From Liolophura sinensis (taxonomy: Eukaryota; Mollusca; Polyplacophora; Chitonida; Chitonidae), in the NCBI RefSeq assembly GCF_032854445.1, contig NC_088295.1, positions 52,307,249 to 52,371,248 of the forward strand: a DNA stretch of 64,000 bases. The letters are read 5' to 3'. Made by a program: the position numbers and the translations under genes. This document shows positions 23,021 through 35,392 of this stretch, in pieces. Under the pieces are notes generated by a model, which searched no databases, was not told the origin of the DNA, and saw only the letters and a program-made list of their open reading frames with translations. Position 1 is the first letter of the stretch. Every line of letters starts with the position of its first letter.

Positions 23021-24260
23021 TTGTTGGCAGGCAAAACGTTGGGGTGGCTCTGTTCCTGGCTGTGAAGAATGTAGATAAATAAAGGGGTTTTTCTGATATA
23101 CTTGAAACTATTTTGACCTGAAATTTGATGGATTTGTGTAGAGGAAGGGATGATAGTGGAGACTTTTAACATGTTTGTGTGTATGTTAAATATCACAGTA
23201 AAGAATCTGTATGTAGCTGTATTCATGCCCGGAGTTGCAATACAAGTGGATACAAATGTGTGCAGTAGGTCAGGTGTATGGTTTATACGTGTAGAAACGT
23301 TGAAGTCAATTACCTCAGTTTTCTGGTTTTAAATGACCGCCATTTTCCAATATGGTGGACATTTTTTGTTGAAAAACTATTTGTGCCAATGAATTCCCTG
23401 TGTTTTTTCCCCTTTATTCATATGACAAAACGGTGAGTATTGATGCATAGATAGGCCATATTTGTAACACCCCTTCTCTGGGGTTCATTGTAGGTTCATT
23501 ATGGCTGTATAGGCTACTAGTTGTACAAGTACTAGTTTCTCAAAGAATATGTTTCTTAAGCTGCAAATGAAATGTGTCCTGATCTTAAGCGTACCATAAG
23601 TTAGGTAGCCAGGCCCGAATTCACAGAGTAATCCCTCTATAAAAATCGCACGAAAACGGCACTGAAGGGCAGTGTGTAGAGCAGCTCTGCCTCATCATAG
23701 ATGTATATCCCATACTCGAATGTGCTTTTGACAATACACTTTGACCCATTATGAGAAAAGAACACCCTTGGCCTTATATCGTGATTAACGACACTTTCGA
23801 TGTAGACCGAACACCCTTAATTTTTGTTACCCTGACGTGAAGGTCAGGTCTGCCGTTGACGAAAACATCTCACATTGATGGGAGCAAATGCTGTATATGT
23901 CATTGATGAGAATAATGAAAACCAGATATCTCCACCACTCTTCAATCTCCTGTCTCCAACTCTTGTTACTGTGAACAGAGTAACACACGATTGCAGCCAA
24001 TATATGGCGGTGCTACCAAAATGATGGTAAGCATACTTAATTCATTCACAAGATTGCAACGAATCTTTTTTCGCTCTGGCCACCAACTTCCAACGAACAA
24101 CTTTGGACTCCACTCGATAAGACGACGGGTAGTGATACACCCAGGAACAGAAAACAGGAACTGAAAAAATATACATAGGCTAATTAATAGGTTCCAACCT
24201 CTAATCAAGAGGAGTAAGCATATGAGATGTGTTGCCGATGTGGCATATTAAGTAGTGTAG
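23021..24260. other. No recognisable gene
   Basis: No coding domain, RNA gene or transposon recognised; short ORFs only. Confidence 0.5.
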
Positions 24261-24535
24261 CTTATTTATTTATTTAATTGATGTTTTACGCCGTATGCAA
24301 GAATATTCCACTTGAACGATTGCTGCTAGCATTATTGTGGGAGGAAATTGAGCAGAGCTCTTTGAAACCTACGACCATACGCAGCTTGGTGGCGGACCTT
24401 CCCACCTCCGACCGGAGAGGAAGCCAGCATGCACTGGACATGAACTCACATTGGTGGGATCACATTGGTGGGATCACATTGGCGGAAGGCTTCTGGATCA
24501 TTGCGCTTCGCGTTACGTTAACGCGAGTGCCACGC
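24261..24535 (-). mobile_element. SINE family A, diverged copy
   Basis: An ATTT-rich tail is followed by AATTGATGTTTTACGCCGTA, a body with GCATTATTGTGGGAGGAAA, and a head remnant near 24500. The segment CACATTGGTGGGAT is expanded to two and a half tandem copies at 24447-24485, where other copies have one related segment. It is the most diverged of the long copies. Confidence 0.8.
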
Positions 24536-24949
24536 GTGACTTGGGTGAACATAAGTATAACCTCAATGACGGCCATCTTAGAAATTTTTGACCGCAAATT
24601 TGGAGTTTTCATTTTGTGTGTTTACTTAATTTGTTTAGTACCTGTACCACAATAATAGGTCTACTAGTTGTAATACAAATGGCATATTATGGCAGTTTTT
24701 CAAAAAAAAATTTCCGCCATTTTGGATTTTTAGGTATCTAATAATGGGGTTTGTTCAACTAAAGTGTACATAAACAGCCACATTTGCTGCTTGTACCACC
24801 AAATGAACTATTGGATCAGTAATCTGCTGGAATAATATACACGTAGTACAAACGAACAAACGAACGACCTTACATGGCGACCATCTGGGAAAAAATGGCA
24901 GCCGTTTGGAGTTATGGTTTTCTCCATCAAAAAACCCGAATAATTTATT

Positions 24950-25026
24950 TGATTGTTGTTTAATAACATACTCAAGAATTTTCTACTTATAATGTGAACG
25001 TCATTTTCATGGTTGGATAAAACCGG
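24950..25026 (-). mobile_element. SINE family A-related 3' fragment, strongly diverged
   Basis: GATTGTTGTTTAATAACATA, then CTCAAGAATTTTCTACTTATA and GTTGGATAAAACCGG match the family A 3' end at reduced identity. The tRNA head is absent. Confidence 0.55.
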
Positions 25027-26390
25027 ATTTTCAGGTGACACAACAGTGCCACATGTGACTTACAGGTATGCACACCATAAAGGAGAAAGACAAGTGGTCA
25101 TCAACTAATGTTTGAATGAGTACACGGAAACATAATCATCGTCGGTCACCAAACCCTACGGACAGTGAGACCACAGGTGAGGGCATATAAAACAATATCC
25201 AAATCATGTTCCACGCATAAAACTGTTTGAGGAAAAAACTCTTTATTTCACTAAAACGTGTAACTTGCGACATGTGCAACAATAAGGGACACCTAAGTTC
25301 TCCTAAATGGTAACTCCTAATTCATAAGCTGATTATTGTGTCTGGGATTACATGTCACAGTGATCTCGTCAAAACAAATGTTGTATGGTAACGTAGCCGT
25401 TCAAGTGGAGCGGCCGAGATTTTTTTTTAAGTCCGAGACAACATAGGGGATGGCAAGGCTTTTAAGGCACACATCGGGCATTCATAGTTGTATGTTGACT
25501 CTCCGCATTGTTAAACATTTATAATTAAATATATATCAATAAAGGTAATACACAATTAGCACATACACCGCTTAGCACAGGCTTTCGCGAGCAAATACAA
25601 AATGCGGCGATTAATATCACTACAACCTATGTACTTATTTTCACGAGTCCTATAAATGCTAAAGAACATGCTGGTTTTACGCTATATTCAACGTCATTTC
25701 GTTGGTGTATCGTCGTCACTGTAGAAGAACTTTTACGCAGACGTGGTGAAATGAAAAAAAAAACAACGTCACGCCCCATTCTGGCAGCATGTATAACAAG
25801 GAACAAGATTGCCGTAGTATCTATATGTCGAGGACACCAATTCCAGGGATCGTCTCTATATGCACTGAAGAAAAAAGGTGAAAGAAGAAAAAGGAATGTC
25901 CTGGATTTGAACTCGAGATTGGTAGGTATGCCGTACAACGGGACTGGTAGCATAGGCCAGTATAGATATTATGTGGCTTTGATCTTCTGTTCATAGCCGA
26001 GAACAAAAGACAGAAAGACTACATTGGAGCAAGCTTGATGCGCGTTCCCAAGGTAAACTGCAGTGAAAATGTCCTGTAGTCTCACACAAAGAGTTTTGAA
26101 AACTACACAACGCGGGCAAAAGCTTTCCGCAGAACAGAAATCATCGGCCTGGAATACATCAGAATACGTCAAAGTTATCTCAAAATTCAAAACTTTTTGT
26201 GACGTTATATTTTCGACAGAATTTCGACACCCTTCTCAAACTTATTCTACTAAGGGTCAGTGTACAAGTATATAAATTGTTAGAGCAATCGCATTCAAAA
26301 ACATTCTAAATTTCACGAAATCCAAAACAGTCACAAAACTATCCACGACACTAACATTGCCTCGTATTTTCATGACACTGCTTATATCAA
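25027..26390. other. No recognisable gene
   Basis: Short ORFs on both strands without recognisable domains. The part nearest 26390 is probably the downstream flank of the EGF-receptor gene. Confidence 0.45.
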
Positions 26391-26397
26391 ATTGTCA

Positions 26398-26403
26398 TTT
26401 ATT
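26398..26403 (-). promoter_or_regulatory. Candidate polyadenylation signal
   Basis: TTTATT on the plus strand gives AATAAA on the minus strand, 198 bp downstream of the stop codon of the EGF-receptor gene. In AT-rich DNA this hexamer is common, so the call rests only on position. Confidence 0.35.
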
Positions 26404-26600
26404 TGCCAATCCACTCGGTGTGTTTCGAGACATGTGGAAAGATGAATACATTTTCTTTCTGTCATCATCTGTGATAGTAATGAGCCGTGGCGCCCATTCC
26501 CATGGACTTCAACATCAAGCGCGTTAATGTGATTTTGACATGGTATAAATATCGAGACGATGAGCGGAGAATTTATCGGCTTCTAAATGTACAGGAAAAT

Positions 26601-26961
26601 TTAATCGTTTGAATGGCATACGGCGTTTGCGTATATCGGTGGTGCGCTTGGGTCTGAGACTGTAGAAAAACTAGAAAACGTTTCCACGCTGGAAGAGCTA
26701 AGTCCAGTGGAGGTTGTGAAAGTATCTGGAAGGTCGCCCGCTGGTTTACAGGTTGACGTCTGAGTTGTGCTTCTCTCACAGACACTGTCGTCGTAACCTT
26801 CATACAAGTCATTAGCGAAGAATCGTGAGTGCGAGTTCCATGGGTCCAACCACATCTGCTGGAGGAGGTTATGCTGAGGGAGTTCATGGGATCGCTCCGA
26901 CCCTTTCCAAGGCACTGCGGTCATCTCCTGGGTCTTGTGTGTAACATCCCGGGGCCGACGC
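26601..26961 (-). CDS. EGF receptor, terminal exon: cytoplasmic tail
   Basis: The acceptor TTCCTTACTAG precedes GCGTCGGCC. The first G completes the CG left by the transmembrane exon, giving an Arg codon. The exon encodes 119 more residues and ends CHSND-stop at 26601-26603. The start is basic (RRPRDVTHK), as expected just inside the membrane. The tail is rich in Ser/Thr (CERSTTQTSTC, then STGLSSSSVETFSSFST) and has acidic tyrosine sites (NDLYEGYDDSV) and a PPIYANAV segment. These could be phosphotyrosine docking sites (inference). No kinase or TIR domain is present. A second open frame on the same strand (26573-26887) is a shadow. Confidence 0.85.
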
Positions 26962-27250
26962 CTAGTAAGGAAATGTTAGAGAAAATTCCTTATGTAATGC
27001 TCTCCTAGGAAGCAATAAAAACCGAAAATAACCATGCATTTTGTAACTTTCACATTTTCTATTATCAGTAACAATCCGCACAGAAAGGCTGATATGTAAA
27101 ATAAAGGTACATTAATAAAATCTTTACATTAGATTATGAACATATTTCTACTCAGAAGTCCATCAACTTGGGAATTAACGTAACCATATTTTCGTAAACA
27201 CCAAAGATAACGCTTGCAATTTTGGGCGTGAACAGAATGAAAAGGTTTAC

Positions 27251-27338
27251 CGCTTTCTCAGTAACCTCACAGCACCAGTACAGAAGACGAGAAGAAGAAC
27301 GACACCTACAGCAGCGCTGATCAAAATTACCAAAGAGC
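27251..27338 (-). CDS. EGF receptor, transmembrane exon
   Basis: An 88-bp exon between acceptor TTGTCTTTATAG and donor GTAAAC, with phases 1 and 2. It encodes SLVILISAAVGVVLLLVFCT followed by GAVRLLRK and an Arg completed in the next exon. That is a hydrophobic helix of about 20-22 residues with a basic stop-transfer edge. It is too short for a routine ORF search, but its two phases fit the exons on both sides exactly. Confidence 0.88.
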
Positions 27339-27845
27339 CTATAAAGACAATAGATGCTAGATTAAACCAATAGTCATTTAACGCATCGTATAAAATTTTC
27401 ATGTAAAAACAAGCTATACATATATCCTTAAATATAAATAAACATAAATCAAAAATAAATAAAAATAAATAAACATTAGCCCATCAGTCAACTGACCACT
27501 TCTCATTTAACGTACCATTTTTACCACTTTCTCATTTTATAATAAAACATAACATAAAATGACCATTAATTTTACTTTCTGTCAATGATTTATGAAATAT
27601 AACGCGTCTTGGACGTTTTCGACAATTATTTTTTCCAAAACGATGCGGAAAGAACCCCACACACCCAAAAATGACATTTTTAACACGTTAATGTAAATAC
27701 CGAAGGCGTCAATTTATTGCTGTCTAAAGATATAGAATGTTGACATAAATGAAATGAGACATGGTCAAAAATTTCTCAGTGCAGCTTTCCAACTTCTTGA
27801 AGGATTAGTGTTCAAATTTACCTAGTGGTTCTGATTTTAAAAATT

Positions 27846-27895
27846 GTAACCTGTTTAAACAGTACAGAGAGGACTTCTGAGAAACGTAATAATGA
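27846..27895 (+). repeat. Dispersed repeat family D, fragment in intron
   Basis: TAACCTGTTTAAACAGTACA, then GAGAGGACTTCTGAGAAACG and TAATAATGA match the 5' part of the copy at 55385. It lies in an intron of the EGF receptor gene. Confidence 0.65.
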
Positions 27896-28566
27896 CTTTT
27901 TGTCCCATCAGTGTGACATGATGGGATAAAGGGGGTGGAATAAATATCGTATCCCACTTTTTGTCAACAATGTCGATAAAGCTGCGTACTTGAATGGCTC
28001 ACAGAAGTTCATTCCTAAAAATCGTGGGACAAACTTATGGCGGAACGACTGAAAGTCGGAGATTTTGTTTCCATTAACAATCGCACAGAAGGGAATATAC
28101 CAAATACTGGCGAAAGATATGTACAAGTAGGAGTGTTCGGTGTTGATTATATAACTGAACTTTCATCTCGCTGATTATGTAAAATCTCTGAACATCAGCA
28201 AATTAACCCGGTGAAAGAAACCAATGTACAACAAAATAGCAAAATGTGTACAAAAATATATATATTTTTATTATTCATATATAGATATAAACAAATAAAA
28301 CAAATAAATCTAAACAAGTAAATAAATGGAACACATTTTGTTTCCAACACAGAGCACAGTGATCAGTCCACGGCTCTCGGTTTGTGATCGTTACTGACAA
28401 AGACGTGGAAGATGCCAAAGAGGTGGGCAGGTGAAAACGCCAACACAGCCGGAAAAAAACAGCTTGCTGCATAAAACTCTTGCTGAAATGTTTAGTAATG
28501 ACTACAGTCATTCTCTTGAACAGAAACCCTGCAGAAGGTACGCTGTGCTGTTTGTTTGAAGCTTAC

Positions 28567-28689
28567 CTGTACAGGAGATTCTATCCTCCAGGAAACCCCC
28601 TTCGCAGATACACTTGTGTGAACCAATCGTGTTCAAGCAGTTAGAAACCTCCTGACAAGAATGATTTCCTTCACTGCATTCGTCTTTAT
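28567..28689 (-). CDS. EGF receptor, membrane-proximal cbEGF exon
   Basis: A 123-bp exon, acceptor CTCTCTTTGCAG, donor GTAAGC, phase 1 at both ends. It begins DKDEC, a calcium-binding EGF start. Six cysteines follow the pattern, with CSEGNHSC, CLNTIGSHKCIC and a final Cys in DRISCT. In the hydroxylation/aromatic site CxNxxxx(F/Y)xC the aromatic residue is His, unlike the other repeats. The last codon is completed by the transmembrane exon, so this domain sits directly on the membrane. Confidence 0.9.
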
Positions 28690-31600
28690 CTGCAAAGAGA
28701 GGGAGAAGTACACACACCTCATACAAGAAAAGCCATGTGCCCATCGGAGGTGTAATGCTTTAGCTGCAAGCCTAATTATGGTGAACGCCCCCATTCTATA
28801 CTTGTCTGTTCTTGTTATCAGTTGCATGCAGGTGTTGTGTTACGCTTGATCTGATAACGAAAGAATCATACAAATGAAAAGTATTTGAAAAGGCGTTCAG
28901 ATCTGCGCCCTAGCTTATTTATCCGTTTACTTCAACCATTTACCACTATACACTGAAATGTTAATACTATCACGGCTTGGATTGTCGTTCCAAATGTGCA
29001 TTCACATATGTTAATTGATATAGTTAACGACTCTCTTAGCGTCAAAGCTGTAGGTATACGTAATATGGTGGGGCCAAAACAAATAACATATGGTCCATGT
29101 AAATATGACCCATCGAAGGCTACGCTCTGCGCTTCCCAAAATACAAATAAAAACACCTCACTCAGAGAAGACACCTTGTCCGACAATCAGCCCCTGACAT
29201 TAAGGTGCACTATTGGCTTTTCTCAGCCAGGCAGACCACGTGACTCACAAATTCCCATTTTACAGCAAAGCTCCAGTATTACAAATCTCGCGTGATAATG
29301 CGTGAATAGCAGATAGTGCACCTAGCTCGCCTGGCAGTGCAATACAACGGTCAGAAAACAAAACAAGAAAATCTCTAATATCCGGGAGAAATCCTGTAAC
29401 TTTGAATTAGTATCAATATTACCAAAGAGCTCGCCTGTATGAGACATATAAATGCAAAACTTCAGCTCAATGAATAAAGAACTGAAATCGTGAATTTGGT
29501 GATTTACGGTAATTATAATGCTTACAGAGCATCAGCGATGGAACATTCTCTTTGTGTCACGTTTGTGTCTTTATATGCATGTAAGACTTCAGGTCAATAC
29601 ATACAATACTCTTCAAGGTACCACCTCTAACATTTTGTTTAACAGCGATTCTAATACACAATACACTCATTAACGGTATTTAATATGCACAAACCGAAGC
29701 ATTATAATACTGTAAGTAATGGATTTAGTTTACAATCTGCAGTCTACGGAGGTTTCGCCTCTTGGGAAAGCGTTTTGTGAAAGGGTAAGGATTTGATTTG
29801 ATGAGAGCTAGCTAAACTTTCGTGCTATCTGACGCAGTCAATTTGAAAGCTATATTTTTACTGTACGATCACACATCACCGTATGTGGGAAGGTCTGCCG
29901 GTTTCTTGCCACCATAATTCTAGCCACCGTCGTATAAGTGAAATATTCTTGAGTACGGCGAAAAACACCAATCAAGTGAATAAATCACACATTACTGAAT
30001 GTTACTCGCCCAGTGTTCTTGTGTCTGAGACTTCTCTTCTGAGTTTTGTTATTGCTTTTCATCTCTTTGTGATGTGACGTACTTTTATCCCAATTCTAAA
30101 GGTCACTTTATGTCAAGACCCGAAGACCGGATTCTTAGCGCCCGGCATAGATTTGCGTCATTTCCGCTAATCATTTTCCAAGGGAAGACTGTGGTTCGCA
30201 GAGAGGATGGTTATGTTTAACTGTATATACAATAACGAAACTGCTCCTACAAATCACTGTCTTACTTAATACATTGCAGGAATACTATAAAATAGAAGAA
30301 AAAATAACAAAAGTGTGACTAAAAGAGACAGTTCAGTGACAAATGGAAATGTTTCTATGACTGTTTTACAACATATTTTATATAAAAAAATTTTGGGTGC
30401 ATGAGGCAGAGGAGTTGGAGTGATTACAGAAATCAGAAGTAGAAAAAAAGCAGAAACGATAGGAATAGTGATAGCCAGGAACTTATATAGCGGCAGTTCA
30501 TATGTAGCTTTCTGAATAGAGTATATGGTTCTATTATACCAATGATGTATAAGTTGACTAATTTATCAAGGAAAAGATAACTAACAAATGCAATATGCAT
30601 GCATGAGGTACATGAACAAATCCGATTATTTTCCATAATGATGATGAAATGATGGTGATGTTACTTTATTTATAAGATATACATAATCTCTCCGGCATAC
30701 AGCTAGGTATCGACTAAGCTCACCATGCATGCACATACATGGACAACTTTAATTGTCTGGAACGACATCATTTGTTTTTTTCCTTTCCGATTCAAATCTT
30801 CATGACGTCATAACCATCTCTCCTTGACTCGTCCAGACATATCTACATTTTATGAAACGTCTTCTTCATTTAACCAAAGTTAGCGATGTCCATCATCATC
30901 TATCTTTATTTACTGAGCCACATTCAAAGTCATGAACTTTTCTTCCTAAATATGCATGACCGATGGCCCAATCAGGTTCCACTTGACAAAGGTCGACCGC
31001 CAACTTGGTCAGTGACACTGATAGGAGTTCAAAACGACAGGGCATGAAAAAGTGGATGTAGTGACAAGTATGCGGTGAAAGGAATAGCACAGTAGACGTA
31101 GAAGTGTTATCTCCCAAAAAAAAACTGTGTGTCGACTTGTTAAAGGTTATCGGGATAAGGTGGCGGTGGTTGGTCATTTTGAGGCAAAATAGGCATAACA
31201 GAAGTCAGTGGCGAAATAGCAAAATAAACTGAATGTTCGATCTCTTTCGCAATTACGGGTATTGCCTGACAGCACCGTCACTTTATGCCTGTTCGTGTTG
31301 ACAAAAGCACATGGACATCGCTCACAGCACTACTTATTACTGTTTCTTAATATTTTGTCAAAGAATGAACTAAATCCGAAACTACCAACAAACCTGGTTT
31401 CAAAACAAGGAAATGCACATGTGCACTTATAACGGACGATCAATGATTGGCTGAAAATGAAAATGCCGCAATGTCATTGGCTGTGGAAAGATTTGGCTTC
31501 TGAAGACTTTCATACGTACTGCCAAGCAAGGGAAATTACGAAGTGCGCTATCAACCTAGCTGACAGGAAGATTTGAAACGTGAACGAATGTGTGAAATTT

Positions 31601-31871
31601 GTAATAACAACGCAGTTTGTAATAATTAGTACAAACTGCTTCTTTATTAGAAATTTATTTCTCCTTTTAGCGATCGACGGACTGTTGTAGTTTTGTACAC
31701 AGGCAGTACACAGGCAGTGTACTATTTCACAATTTTCCAGCCCAGTACAAGCACAAGGTTTTAGTGCTAAACCATCTGATAAACCATATACAGTGGTTAA
31801 ATCATTATATTCTAACGAGCTTGACAGCGTGAAAGAGAAGCACTGACCATGCTGATGTTACCATTCCGTAC
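28690..31871 (-). other. Intron of the EGF receptor gene
   Basis: No further exon recognised. It contains a 5'-truncated family A SINE at 29877-29983 and AT-rich sequence. Confidence 0.6.
29877..29983 (+). mobile_element. SINE family A, truncated copy in intron
   Basis: It carries GTATGTGGGAAGGTCTGC joined directly to GGTTTCTTGCCACCATAAT, so the head and part of the body are missing. The 3' end is GAGTACGGCGAAAAACACCA with an AAT-rich tail. A 9-bp repeat ATCACACAT flanks it at 29868-29876 and 29984-29992, a plausible target-site duplication. Confidence 0.8.
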
Positions 31872-31994
31872 CTACGCAGGACAAGTTAATGTCCGGGGCA
31901 TAGCCCGATCTGCACTCACACAGGAAGCTGCCGGGAGTGTTGATGCAGTACGCATGTTCACCACACGACTTTCCATTCCCGCACTCATTCACAT
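31872..31994 (-). CDS. EGF receptor, cbEGF exon
   Basis: A 123-bp exon, acceptor TTATCATGCAG, donor GTACGG, phase 1 at both ends. It encodes [17 protein letters not shown], then [15 protein letters not shown] and a last Cys in NLSCV. All six cysteines and the CxNxxxxFxCxC calcium/hydroxylation signature are intact. Confidence 0.92.
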
Positions 31995-32237
31995 CTGCAT
32001 GATAAATGTAATAACCGGTAATGTCTTACACATTTATTGTGCTCATAGTGTTTGTTTCACTCAATTACAAAAACAATATCACAAGTTTCGGTCTATATTC
32101 AAAACAAAATACGGACTTAAAGTGAATATTTTGTATAATATGATTATGTTGTGTATATTTACACAAATATACTAAAGTATTAACTTTGTTGTCAGAGTAA
32201 GCTACCTGTTCCTGTTGCCAACAGTTTCTACGATCGG

Positions 32238-32444
<207 letters not shown>

Positions 32445-32566
32445 TTCAACATCAGAAAAATCTCGCTTTTATTCTTCGATGTAGGATTAATCTCTTCTAT
32501 TGAAAAGAATATGCGAGTGTAAAACTAGAGGGCAAACCGAGAGCGCACACCTTCCCCACAACTATA

Positions 32567-34092
32567 CTATCCAAAAAAAGAAACGCATAACCCGGTTTTT
32601 TGCGGAGGTGATGCAGTCTTTTCAATTATGCATAACTAAATAAGAATTGCTATTCTGCAAATATTTTTTACACAGATTAAGGAAGGGTCCATATCTAGAC
32701 AACAAGGCCATCAACTTGAGGTAAGACACTCACAATGAGTCTCCCACTTGAGTGGAATGTCAGTATCTGTTGTGACCACCACGGGCACGAATAACAGTTC
32801 TGACACGCCTTGTCATGGACTGGATGAGACGCTGGATAGAGGCCTGGGGAATGTTCTGCCACTCCTCCTGCAAACATGCAACTTGCTCTTGAAGCGTTTG
32901 GGGTTGAGGTTGACGTTGGCGTAGACGTCGATCAAGTTCATCCCACAGATGCTCAATTGGGTTAAGATCTGGGGAACGGGACGGCCAGGGTAGCACATTT
33001 ACATTGTTTTCGGCGAGGAAGTCCCTTGTGACACGTGCCGTGTGCGGTCTGGCGTTGTCCTGCTGGAACAACTCCCGCTGAACGTCAATGACAGGTAAAA
33101 GGTGTGGCTGCAGGATGGTGTCTCGGTAGCGTACGGCCGTAAGATTTCCCTGAACGTGGACAAGATTTGTACGACCAGTATACGATATTGCTGCCCACAT
33201 CATCACACTCCCTCCACCAAATCTGTCCACTTGGCGTACGCAGTTAGGGGCATAACGTTCGTGAGCACGTCTGTAAACCCGGTTTCTACCATCACGTCTC
33301 TGCAATAGGAATCAGGACTCATCACTGAACCAAATGCGTCGCCAGTTGCGTAGATTCCATGCAGTCACGTTGTTACACCATCGGAGGCGATTGGCGCGAT
33401 GGTGAGGACGCAGCACGATCCCAACATAGGGCCTCCTGGCTCTCAGTCCATGTTCCCTCAGCCTGTTCCGCACTGTCTGACCTGATATTTCAGTCCCGGT
33501 ATGCTGGCTGCTATGCTTTCAGCTGTAGCACAACGTTCACGCAAATGGAGGACCCTTATGTAGCGATCTTGGGCTGCTGTAGTGACACGTGGTCGACCTG
33601 AACGCCGACGGTCATTTGTTGTCCCAGTATTGTTGTAGCGGGCAGCAAGCCGTGAAATCGTGCTCTGGCTGACGTGTAGACGCCTAGAAATGGACGATTG
33701 GGACTCTTCAGCTTGAAGTCTTCCAATGGCAATATTTCTTGTGACAGTGTCAAGGCGTGGCATGTTGAATCAGCTTGAAAACACCCGCTTGAAAGACGCC
33801 GATTTCCGACCCGAAGTTGCGGTTTTATAGTCACACACTGCATGCTTTTCCATGCGTAAGTTCGGCGTGTAAGACTGCACGTGATGCAGTGTGGTGCTGT
33901 ATTTTTTACTTCTTCCAAAAACGGCCTCCAAACTCAACATTTTCAACCAAGAAATGTTTTGAGGAATAAAATGTGTGCTAACTGTGACTATTAACAATAT
34001 TAAAACACATTTTGCTCATGAAATGAAGACAAAATGTATTTATTTCATTTTAAAATAAAACAAAACACCTATGCGTTTCTTTTTTTGGATAG
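32567..34092 (-). mobile_element. Tc1-like DNA transposon with perfect terminal inverted repeats
   Basis: A 1526-bp element bounded by 23-bp inverted repeats that start CTATCCAAAAAAAGAAACGC (32567-32589 and 34070-34092). The outer bases are TA on both sides, the Tc1/mariner target duplication. The transposase reads on the minus strand and is nearly complete. The element lies in an intron of the EGF receptor gene, immediately left of a SINE fragment. Confidence 0.95.
32760..33763 (-). pseudogene. Tc1 (DD34E) transposase, broken by one frameshift and one stop
   Basis: The N-terminal frame (33458-33763) starts MPRLDTVTRNIAIGRLQAEE and carries paired helix-turn-helix motifs (SQSSISRRLHVSQSTISRL) and the GRPRVTT AT-hook-like linker. 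A one-base shift occurs near 33490 (GQTVRNRLREHGL continues in another frame). Then the WFSDES motif is followed directly by an in-frame TGA near 33318. The C-terminal frame (32760-33305) has GGGSVMMWAAIS, QQDNARPHTAR and SPDLNPIEHLWDEL. Asp, Asp and Glu are all present, and 34 residues separate the last two. The enzyme would cut and paste the element. With only two lesions the copy is young. Confidence 0.93.
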
Positions 34093-34098
34093 TATATA

Positions 34099-34171
34099 TA
34101 GGCCGCCGCCGTACGAGTGAAATATTCTTGAGTACGGCGTAAAATACCAATCAAATAAATAAATAAATAAC
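34099..34171 (+). mobile_element. SINE family A, 3' fragment
   Basis: GGCCGCCGCCGTACGAGTG, then ATATTCTTGAGTACGGCG and an AAAT tail. It abuts the right end of the Tc1 element. Confidence 0.85.
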
Positions 34172-34594
34172 AACTATATAAATGTACAATGTAGACAAAT
34201 TAAAAGACAATCCTCTGCATCCGTGTCTTATGTCGTGATGGGGAAAATTGCTTAAGAAATTCACGGATTTTGAAGAGCCCCAAACTGTAATTATCGGAAA
34301 TGTAGGTGTTGTAAGGGAAAATGTTCATTCCAAAGCCATACATAACTTCTTCACGACATTTGGATACAGTGAAGAATTTGTTTTACAGTATTCCCGGATC
34401 CAAGTCTAAATAACCATTCAATATGAAACTTTGTGCTTCTGCCAAGGACAAGCTGTGAACAAAATGACTTCTGCACATCTGGCAATGGTGAAGAATCTCT
34501 AAAAGATCCGAGATCCGGAAGCAGACCCCGATTATCACCAAACTGAAATGGATTGGTGACAATTGCCATTAACAGACGTACCGGACGTGTTGTA

Positions 34595-34818
34595 CATTTC
34601 ACTTATACGACGGCGGCCAGCATTATGGTGGGAGGAAACCAGGCAGAGCCCGGGGGAAACCCACGACCATCCGCAAGTTGCTGGAAGACCTTCCCTACGT
34701 ACAGCCGGAAAGGAAGACAGCATGAGCTCGACTTGAACTCACAACGAACGCATTGGTGAGAGGCTCCTGGGTCATTGCGCTGCTCTAGCGCGCTAACCAA
34801 CTGAGCCACGGAGGCCCC
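34595..34818 (-). mobile_element. SINE family A, lacking the 3' tail
   Basis: The minus-strand copy runs from ATTTCACTTATACGACGGCG through the body to a complete tRNA-like head (CTAACCAACTGAGCCACGG then AGGCCCCC). The usual GATTGGTGTTTTACGCC end and AAAT tail are missing. Confidence 0.9.
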
Positions 34819-34995
34819 CAGACGTGTCTATATATTACGTATTTATATGTGGTGAGCACAGTTTATGACCAAGTTCACAAAAATGAATCTGAGATATAAC
34901 TGCGACAAGCCTACAAATTCTATTGCTCTCTTTTTTTGCATATATAATTTTGCGTTGGCGGTGTATGTGCATATATGTCTATGTAAAGTACCTAC

Positions 34996-35121
34996 CTTTG
35001 CAGACTTGACCGTTTCCAGTATACCCTGCGTCACAAACACAGACAAAACTGCCAACTGTGTTATTGCACTGTGCATGGTCATCACAATTAGACGTTTTCT
35101 TGGAAGCACACTCATTGATGT
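34996..35121 (-). CDS. EGF receptor, cbEGF exon (type 1, copy a)
   Basis: A 126-bp exon, acceptor CTATCTGTCTGTAG, donor GTAGGT, phase 1 at both ends. It encodes DINECASKKTSNCDDHAQC, then NNTVGSFVCVC and AGYTGNGQVCK. Six cysteines and the cbEGF signature are intact. The exon plus its flanking intron is duplicated 271 bp away (copy b). Confidence 0.93.
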
Positions 35122-35266
35122 CTACAGACAGATAGGAAAAATAAGACATACAGGAAAGCTTCCCCTGTAGTTCTTTTACAAGACGGTTATCAAGGTTTAG
35201 AAAGGTTTTAAAAACAACAACATGCAAACGATGAAGCGATAAGAGCAGTCTATGTGAAGTACCTAC

Positions 35267-35392
35267 CTTTGCAGACTTGACCGTTTCCAGTATACCCTGC
35301 GTCACAAACACAGACAAAATTGCCAACTGTGTTATTGCACAGTGCATGGTCATCACAATTAGAAGTTTTCTTGGAAGCACACTCATTGATGT
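35267..35392 (-). CDS. EGF receptor, cbEGF exon (type 1, copy b)
   Basis: Same length, splice sites and phase as copy a. Protein differences are Gln to Leu before Cys3 and Ser to Asn in the VGxF turn. All six cysteines are kept. Near-identical introns show the copies are recent. Confidence 0.92.

Noticed and set aside
25870-25980. Possible tRNA or tRNA-derived element (B-box-like GAGTTCAAATCC on the minus strand)
   Set aside because: No convincing A box, acceptor stem or SINE body. One B-box-like match is expected by chance.
33359-33918. Plus ORF 33359-33601 and minus ORF 33556-33918
   Set aside because: Shadows of the Tc1 transposase frame and its 5' flank; no domain of their own.
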